Below the pieces are notes generated by a model that was given only the letters and a program-made list of their open reading frames with translations, had not been told where the DNA came from and did no database searches. A program made the position numbers and the translations under genes. This document shows, in pieces, positions 53,030 through 64,000 of a stretch of DNA of 64,000 nt. The stretch is taken from contig CM051013.1 of the NCBI GenBank assembly GCA_027704905.1, forward strand, positions 10,002,973 through 10,066,972, read 5' to 3'. Origin of the DNA: Muraenolepis orangiensis (lineage: Eukaryota > Chordata > Actinopteri > Gadiformes > Muraenolepididae). The stretch's first letter is position 1, and the number at the start of each line of letters is the position of its first letter.

Positions 53030-56000
53030 ATGAGACTTGATTGCGCCTGGAGATCTAAAAGTCCCATGTCCTCGTTGAAGTTCATGAAAAAGGAATGTTT
53101 CGCATCTGGGACTTTGTCCTCGGCTTCTTTCAAAGGGACGCTTTCCAAAATCCAGAGCAAGAGAGCCAAGAAGAGGAGAGTGGTCCCCGAGGGGGGCGCC
53201 GACGGAGAGTGTGGTTTTTGCAGGTGTGTTTTTAATTTTGTTTTTAAGTTATTTGTATGCGTTTTCAAATAGCTTAAGACAAACACATAAAATATAGGCC
53301 TATAGTGTATAATATATTAAGTGTGTTGTGTAACCAAGGCCAATTATCTCGCTTGTCCTTGAGTTCCGTTATAAAGGCATTATTAGGCCTGCATTATAAC
53401 ATAGGCTATACAGGCGTCTTGTAGTAGACCTGGGCCTTTGCCTATACAAGCTTGTCAAATGCTACTGTTTTAGTTGCCTAAAGTACGACTGTAACGCTGT
53501 GGGTGAACTTGAATGTGAAATTAATTTTAAACATTTGATTCATCCCTCGCAGGTGTTCCATATTGTCCCCTTCTGGCAGCAGTCGGTCGGTGCGTCGCAT
53601 TTTGGCAGCTTGCCTTCTCTCCTTCGCCGCCCTGCTAGGATCCGTCTCCGTTGACCTCAACTCCAACTTTGACCTGTTGCGCACCACCGAGGTTGCCTAC
53701 GACCAGCTGACCTCTTGCAGGACGATGGCTATTTGGCGACTTGTGGCTGAGCTCCAAACCAAAAGAAGTCTCTGGTCCAAAACCCTCAGCAATGAAACGT
53801 CGGAAGCGATAACCCTCTCTGAAATAATTGTGCCTGTGTTTTACGGCCTCTGTGACGACCCGTCCACTCTCACCGACCACCACGGGCTCTCCTGCGGCCA
53901 GGAGCTGACACCTTTTTGTAAAGACGTTTATAAAGACGTCCAAGAGCTTCAGAACTCTACGTGGAAGGACGCGAACGTGCAGGAAAACAGCACTCTGGCT
54001 TTTTCCCTGGTCATCAGCAAGCTCCTCGGCATGTGGGGAACGGCCGAGCAGGACATAAGGATGGCCAAGCGTTATCCGGCCTGGCGGGACGTGCTGTCCT
54101 CTAGACTCCTGCAGACATTCATAGAGCTCCACCACCAAGCGGTCCACCTCCCGCCGGGCACCGTCCGGACGGACGTCTTCCGCCGCGAGTGGACCGCCAC
54201 GCTCAGCCGGCTGGGTTTCGCCCTGGTCATGTCCGAGACGCTCAGCGACTGCTGGCTGAAGAACGTGGACCCGGGGCCTAACCTAACCCTCCTCCGGAGA
54301 GACACCTGGGAGGGGTCTGGACCTGCCTGGGATCCCGGGATCCCCGCTGCCCTCCTCGCCGCCGCGGGCCTGCAAGCCCTGAGGGACGCCCACGAGTGCC
54401 TCCTGGAGGCGTCGGTGCCCGCCCTGTGGCGGGCGTACCGCGAGCTGCTCTCGGGGCTCAGCATGAGGGTGTGCCTACTGGCCATGGCCTGCCTCATCTA
54501 CCCCGTGGCGCTGGTGTCCTTCAAGCAGATGACGGAGTGGATCCAGAACTACGCCCGGAATCTGCGGGAGAAGACGGAGGCCCTGCGGCTCCAGCGGCGG
54601 CTGGCCGAGGACCTGCTGAACCAGATGCTGCCCAAGACGGTGGCCAAGCAGCTCCGGCAGCACAAGCACGTGGAGGCTGAGAGCTACGACAAGGTCAGCG
54701 CGCGGTGTTGATGCTTTTAATGAGCAGCGGGGGAGGGGGTTAGGGTTTCTTCCTCAACGATTCCTAAATACTATGATTTGTTTTGGAAAAACAATGTGTT
54801 GATGGCGTCCATGGTTAAGAAGCCTGTTGCATGTTCAACACTAAGGCTTGGGCATGTAGGGGTAGAAGAAAGAAGGCAAATCATATGAGAATTGCCAATT
54901 CTGTTTAATTTCCAGTTCCAGTTTTCCAGTTGTGATAATCACATTGTACGTTAAGACTGGGAACCAAAATCCTTTTAAAATAAAAGATAAAGACACACAC
55001 AGTACATGGAATGAAGGGTAGAATCAAGGAATAGAATGAAATGGAACAAATCCTTTTTCCGTGGGCATCATTGCAAACTGTTTGGAAGACAGTTGGAAGT
55101 GCCGTTTTACTTGTAGCAATTTAGAACAATGTCGTCCGGATCGAAACATTTCCATATTAAAAATGCTTGTTGATGTTGAAGTGAAAAGCGTATCTTGCAA
55201 GATCTGGGCGACAAACTGAATTAGCCCGATCCTTATTTGCTGGCTTTGTTGCCATTGTCAGAGTAATTGCCTGTAATTATCCTATTCCATATTCATCAGG
55301 AGATAAAACAGGGTATATGGGTGAAAATTGCGCTTGGCTCATTGAAGAGGTTTCAAGCAGCTGTTCCAAGCTCTCTTTGTGAGCTGGTTGTTTTACACAG
55401 AATTATTTTTTCCGGGAAACGCAGATGTTACAATATTTTGCGCGTGGATTTAGCTGTTTCTGAAAATGTGCAGTGTTTGCAAAAATGGTTGTATAGTGCC
55501 ATTGACGACAGTTTGTTGCAGGTTTTTTTCCACTTAAATCTGATTAAAAAAAAACACGATACACTATACTACTTCTGGGATACCACCTTCAGAATACTCA
55601 CTGGCTGGCACTGTATTAACCACACTAGTCTTGGACTGACCTATCCCCTGTACTGTATAGGTCACCATTTTCTTCTCCGACATCGTGGGCTTCACCACCA
55701 TCTCTGCGTCCTGCAACCCGCTGCAGGTGGTGGAGATGCTCAACAACCTGTACATGTGCTTCGACACACGCATCAACTCCTACGATGTCTACAAGGTACG
55801 AGGGTGGACCTGAGGTGATCACGGTGTGGTGGAGCATGTTGTGGTTAAGGTGGAGACCATCGGGATAACATTAATGTTCGTGGTTAAGGTGGAGACCATC
55901 GGGATAACATTAATGTTCGTGGTTAAGGTGGAGACCATCGGAGATAACATTAATGTTCGTGGTTAAGGTGGAGACCATCGGAGATGCCTACATGGTGGTC

Positions 56001-59000
56001 AGCGGGCTGCCCGAGAGGAATGGAGACAAGCACGCGGACGAGATCGCCAAGATGTCCCTGGACCTGCTGGCTGCGGTCCGGCAGGTGTCCATCCCTCACA
56101 TGCCCAACCAGAGACTACAGCTCAGAGCAGGCATCCACACAGGTGAGCCACGACCAAGCAGCCCTACTGATGTTACTAATACCACTATAACTATGACGAG
56201 TTGAAGAGGAATTATCAGCATCCAACCAGTGACAGTGTTCCACGGTTTTAATAGGGTTAGACTGAAGCACTCATTTGTGCACCCAGTCAATCCAAAAGTG
56301 AAATACAGAGAGTAATTTAAGATAAATAAAAACTCCCTTAATAAGAATAAGTAAATAAGAACTCCCGTCCCCCGCACATCCGACAGTCTGACACTATTAC
56401 CAGATTCAAATCCCAACTAAAAACCCACCTGTTCAAAGCCTACTCACTGTAGAGCTCCCCACCATCTGGTTTTCCTGGATAACCTCTCCTCATCATTCGT
56501 GTACTCTTCAACTCTTCAGTGTCCTTGGGTGTCATAAAAGGCGCCTAAAATACAATGTATTATTATTATTATAGTGTCTTCTGTGTCTGAGGTTAAATGA
56601 TTGCATCTTTGTTTATTTTTGCGATGCTGCAAATGTTGCGTATCATTTCATATCATATCGTATCGTATATTACTATAATTACTACTATATAGTCATAGTC
56701 AACCGATGCTTTTATCTGACTTATTGTGAATGTGTTCAGATGCATGTGATTAAGGAGGCGTCGAGGCGTCTTTGATCCAGAATGCCGACGGGTATTGGAG
56801 ATCAAACCCAGTACCTTTCGACTGGGAGTCAAAACACCCTATCGTAATATATATATACGTTGTCTTTTTATTGATCATTTTTCACGTTTTCTACATATTC
56901 CTTTGTGTTCCATAAATATATATATAATGACCATACATGACAAATCATTAATGGTTTCACAAATACGTGTCTTTCTCTCTCTCTCTTCCATCATATAAAT
57001 GCTTATACTTCTCTGCGTTTGTGTGTGTGTGTTCAGGTCCGTGCGTGGCAGGTATCGTGGGCTACAAGATGCCCCGCTACTGTCTGTTTGGGGACACAGT
57101 CAACACAGCCTCGAGGATGGAGTCCACGAGCCTGCGTAGGTGCACACACACACACACACACACACACCTTCAGATTCAGATTCAGATTACTTTATTAATC
57201 CCGAGGGAAATTAAGGTGCAACAGTTGACACAGGGGGAATAAATGCACACACAAAAATACTAATACCTAAGCTAAAAAACAAAACAACAACTAACTAAAT
57301 AAAACTATTATAATCAAAAATATAGTTAAAATAATTCTAAATGAAATCTAAATGTATTGATAAATGAAGATAAATTTACAGTATTATTACAGTAATACGT
57401 AGGTATATACAATACACAACAATACGTATAGTGCAAATTGGCAGTAATAATATATTAATAAATAACTCAACTGAAAAGTGACATGTGAAAAGTGACTGAA
57501 CCTGACTCAACCCTCCCCAAAACAGCAATACACCATTTAGTTAAATTTCATATTATTCCATATAATAAAACTAACTCATTGGAACGGTTCAGCTCACCTG
57601 CTTCGGGCTACTGACGCCATGGTCTGGAGCACAACAGAGACTGTGGTGTAGTAGAAAGCGTGTGTTATCGTGTGCCATCTGTGCTTCAGCCCAGAAGATC
57701 CACGCCAGCTCCGCCACCTACCTGGCCCTCATGAAGGACAACGCCTATGACCTGCAGCTCCGCGGGGAGATCGAGGTCAAGGTGAGGGAGCTTTGAGGGC
57801 CTTCCAGGGTTGACATAAACACTTCATGTACCGACTTTAGTGTGAATAAGGCCGGCTTTGGGGTTGTCAACAAAATATTCCTGCAGTTCACCTTACTTGA
57901 GACTTTGACATGTTACAATAGTAGTCAACTTAATTGGTTCAGTTTAAGCACTTTAAGCAGCTACTTAAACTGTCACCGACTCTGCTAGCCTTACCTCCAG
58001 GGTGTTCTGACTCATATATAGGATATGATCGTGCCTTGACGATGACTGACGATATGTAAACAAACTCACCCCTACTTTGTGTATAGGGCAAAGGCAAGAT
58101 GAACACCTACTGGCTGATTGGTCACAAGAACTACAGCGTCCAGAACGACAGCCTGGTCTGCCACTGGAACCCAAGCATGGCCAAGAAGAAAAAGAAAACC
58201 GTGGCCAACAGCCAGGGCTCTGTGGCTAATGTAAGTACAATAACACTTGAGCGCTGTTCAACTCATACTCATGTTGAACAGATGTGGAAAACACCCGCCT
58301 GCAGCACTAAATGTGCCTGCAGCACATTTAGGTTTTAGTGTTACATTTTGTACTTTTATCCAAAGGGAATAAAAAGTGAGGCCGAGAATAATCAAACTGC
58401 AAAAATACAAATCCAAGTTAGGGCTGGACAATAATTCAATATCATCGTTTATCGCCTTTGAATGTTATTGTACCGTCATGAAACGAAGATATAGACCTAT
58501 CTTGATAGCCAGTTTTATAGTCTAAATGAATTAATATGAGAAGATATGCCTTTCATTTCCATATACTTCAAAGTAATGACCCAGAGTTAGACTGTTTAGA
58601 ATGGGATTTTGAATTCATAGGCATATAGTGATATTTATCTTAATATTCAATGTGTCGGATCTTACCCCCTCTTATCATGACCCACCCCCTGGACCTCCTC
58701 CGGCCCCTAGTCGTCGGTGACGGTCAGCAGCATGAGTGAGAACCCCACCAGCCCCAAGTCCATCCCCTCCTGTGCAACCACCACCACCACCCACACCCCT
58801 CCGCAGCAGCCCTCGGACCGGCCTGGCCTTTGCGTCTCGGCCCAGGTGGAGCACTGCGGCGGGGGTGGGGGCGGAAGTGGCTACAACACCCTGGGCTCCA
58901 TGATCGGGGGGCTCCAGGGTGGAGAGAGCCCCGCGCTGGGCGAAGGCAGGGCCCGCGGAGGGGACAAGCCCGACCTGCTGCCTGGCTCCATTCCACACAT

Positions 59001-59004
59001 GTGA
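53030..59004 (+). CDS. Membrane guanylate cyclase with two TM segments and a NIT-like extracellular domain, about 757 aa
   Basis: Predicted to make cGMP at a membrane. Exons: 53030-53223, 53553-54693, 55661-55795, 55968-56142, 57037-57135, 57690-57781, 58087-58230, 58711-59004 (2274 nt, consistent phases). An in-frame upstream ATG at 52979 would add 17 residues. Layout: basic cytoplasmic N-terminus; TM1 about 81-99; extracellular region 100-368 with sequons at N145, N199, N210 and N308; TM2 about 369-391; signalling helix (REKTEALRLQRRLAEDLLNQ); cyclase domain from 446; low-complexity Ser/Thr/Gly tail. Catalytic set complete: metal Asp D452 (FSDIVGFT) and D496 (VETIGDAY), guanine-selecting E492 and C564 (PRYCLFGD), N571 and R575 (NTASRMES). 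There is no kinase-homology domain, so it is not a natriuretic peptide receptor or retinal type. Architecture resembles invertebrate NIT-domain cyclases; that assignment is inference. Confidence 0.9.
55841..55979 (+). repeat. 39-bp tandem repeat spanning a cyclase intron/exon junction
   Basis: Copies start at 55841, 55880, 55919 and 55959. The last one is the genuine exon 4 junction (acceptor GTGGTTAAG at 55959-55967, then exon sequence GTGGAGACCATCGG). Copies 1-3 each repeat the acceptor and the first coding bases, then continue with ATAACATTAATGTTC. Confidence 0.95.
56755..56840 (-). repeat. Decayed tRNA-like SINE piece
   Basis: The minus strand carries a GGTACTGGGTTTGATC-type B-box around 56812-56797, preceded by CTCCCAGTCGAAA. 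It lies in the intron between cyclase exons 4 and 5. Confidence 0.4.
57165..57560. repeat. Fragment of a teleost LINE-tail repeat
   Basis: Contains TTACTTTATTAATCCCGAGG followed by GAAATTAAGGTGCAACAG, a motif recognisable from the 3' ends of widespread fish LINE-type repeats. It lies in the intron between cyclase exons 5 and 6, next to a short (CA)n (57142-57168) just after the exon 5 donor. Confidence 0.5.
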
Positions 59005-59290
59005 CTGCAGGCGGGGGATGTGGCCAGCAGGGGGCTCTATAGTTCCCCCTTTATTGTTCTGTGATTTAGAGATGTCGTTTTCTAGCTTTGTTTTGACTAG
59101 ACTGTCTACCTTAATGATACTCTGAGCTGACAGCAGTTGGTAGTTGGACACACATCTGATCAGTCTGGTTTATATGGTATTCAGCACAAAAATTAAATGT
59201 TCATATTTCTATTACTTGATGACATGTATTATGAGCATTTAGTCTTGTCTTTATTGTTACATTTAAATAAATACATTGTAGTATATTGAG
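59005..59290 (+). other. Guanylate cyclase 3' untranslated region
   Basis: Short region after the TGA at 59002-59004. It ends near the polyadenylation signal AATAAA at 59266-59271. Confidence 0.6.
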
Positions 59291-59439
59291 TCTGAGTCCT
59301 TTGATTTGGTTGATATGGAATAGTCTTTATTTCGGTTTTCTTTAGTTTATGTGTATTTGGCTGAGTCAAAAATCGAAATATACTATGGGTAAATAATACT
59401 ATTGAAAGCCGCTTTGGACAAATGCATGAATGTATGTAC

Positions 59440-60110
59440 ACACGCATATGCTGGATACTGCGGTACCGGCAACCCGACGGCAGGGGAAGAAAAGAGGGTG
59501 CCCAGGGTGGTTGCAGACCTTAATGATGGAGATGGCCTTATTTCGACACCTGGTCCTAATGATCTCCTCAATGCATGGAAGTGCACACCCGATGAGCCTT
59601 TCCACCATCCTTACGACCCTCTGGATGGCTTTCTTGTCCTGTGCAGTGGTGTTGCCATGCCACACAGTGACACCACTCGTCAGGACGCGCTCTACAGTGC
59701 CACGGTAGAAGTTCACAAGCCAATGTGTGCTTATGCCACTTCTCCTGGGGCACTGTAGGGCATAGAGGCGCTAGTGTGCCTTCTTCAGCATGACCTCCGT
59801 GTTGTGGGTCTACGGTAGGTCGTCGGAGATCTGTAGTCCCAGGAAACGGAAGCAAACGATTTCCACTGATGTCCCGTCCCATCCAGGCTGAAGGGGAAGT
59901 GGGTGCCTCGTGGCTCCTGAAGTTCACAGTGAGCTCCTTAGTCTTGCTGACATTCAGTGCAAGGCATTCAGTGCAAGGCATTCAGTCCAAGGCAGTGCAA
60001 GGCCTTGCACCGTCGTGTCAGCAGGACTACCTCATCTCTGTACTCCGTCTTGTTGCCATTGCTAATCAGGCCGGTGGTGGTGTGGTCTGCAAACAAGCAC
60101 GTCAAACCAA
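59440..60110 (-). mobile_element. L2/Rex-like LINE reverse transcriptase fragment, copy 1
   Basis: On the minus strand the translation follows the 3' part of a CR1/L2/Rex-type LINE ORF2. It reads TTTGLISNGNKTEYRDEV, then LNVSKTKELTVNFRSHEA, then (frameshifted) FYRGTVERVLTSGVTVWHGN, TAQDKKAIQRVV and AISIIK. Frameshifts between these blocks mark it as dead. It lies between the cyclase 3' end and the chchd6-like CHCH exon. Confidence 0.75.
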
Positions 60111-60380
60111 GTCAAGGCGAGGCGAGTCAGCACATGAGTATTGAGAAGGGCCACTTGTTAGTTGAGCTTACTTCTAATAAAGTCATGTGTAATCATTCCT
60201 AGACCTAGTCCACACGTAAACAGGTATTTAAACATTTAAAATTTTTTTTTGATATTTTGTCCAGATGCAAACTGTGCTTCTGGTTACGATTTAGGAGTTT
60301 GCCAAAATTCTTCCAGGGTGAACATGTTCATGAACTCTGTTTTCAGTGTTAGACGTGTGTGTGTGTGTGTGCACGCTGAC

Positions 60381-63876
<3,496 letters not shown>

Positions 63877-63954
63877 CTGGTGACACACGATGTGAAGCAA
63901 ACACAAATATGTCTGGGCAGCTGATGCTATGCTAGTCTAGTATTAATAGTAGTG

Positions 63955-64000
63955 GAAAAGGATATTCTAGTGGTTAGGGTTAGGTTGCCTCCCAGCCAAA
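63955..64000 (+). repeat. SINE head truncated by window edge
   Basis: TTCTAGTGGTTAGGGTTAGG followed by TTGCCTCCCAGCCAAA resembles the heads at 43405 and 44010. Most of the element would be beyond the window. Confidence 0.35.

Noticed and set aside
55267..55818. 183-codon plus-strand open frame
   Set aside because: It spans intron sequence and reads cyclase exon 3 in the wrong frame. The true frame gives the conserved VTIFFSDIVGFT motif.

Overview
The window looks like nuclear DNA of a ray-finned (teleost) fish. It has intron-containing vertebrate genes with consensus GT/AG junctions, tRNA-derived SINEs and L2/Rex-like LINE fragments typical of teleosts, and a very heavy load of long dinucleotide arrays (CA, CT, TA). 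That load resembles codfish-like (gadiform) genomes, but the order is only an inference. No prokaryotic feature, CRISPR array or complete tRNA/rRNA gene was seen.

Left part (1-8.9 kb): a BEL/Pao-type LTR retrotransposon gag on the minus strand runs off the left edge. After it come an unidentified candidate terminal exon (2421-2502, +), repeat-rich intergenic DNA, a decayed intron-retaining emc3 pseudogene (6551-7846, +) with a foldback MITE in an intron, and a cluster of tRNA-like repeat units.

Middle (8.9-49.1 kb): the conserved vertebrate block MFN2-PLOD1-KIAA2013 (human 1p36). mfn2 is on the minus strand, with 17 coding exons and 758 aa reconstructed from start to stop. plod1 is on the minus strand, with 19 exons and 730 aa. 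kiaa2013 is on the plus strand, with 2 exons and 605 aa, and is head-to-head with plod1 across a 1.4-kb spacer carrying two large microsatellites. Exon phases add up in each gene, so all three appear intact. They encode a mitochondrial outer-membrane fusion GTPase, an ER collagen lysyl hydroxylase and a two-pass membrane protein of unknown function. Their adjacency is synteny, not an operon.

Right part (52.4-64 kb): a plus-strand gene of 8 exons (about 757 aa) encodes an unusual membrane guanylate cyclase. It has a short basic N-terminus, a membrane segment, a glycosylatable extracellular region of about 270 residues flanked by helices (NIT-like by architecture), a second membrane segment, a signalling helix and a complete class III guanylate cyclase domain. 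It has no kinase-homology domain and no natriuretic-peptide-receptor ectodomain. It follows kiaa2013, where mammals carry NPPB/NPPA. This is the most interesting object in the window. Tail-to-tail with it is the 3' part of a chchd6-like (MICOS subunit Mic25) gene on the minus strand, whose 5' end lies beyond the right edge. Two LINE fragments and a 20-bp minisatellite sit around its CHCH exon.

A recurring oddity is that several splice sites lie directly against (TG)n/(CA)n or homopolymer tracts (plod1 exon 7, two chchd6 exons, mfn2 exon 3, cyclase exon 5). One cyclase acceptor is itself tandemly copied four times.
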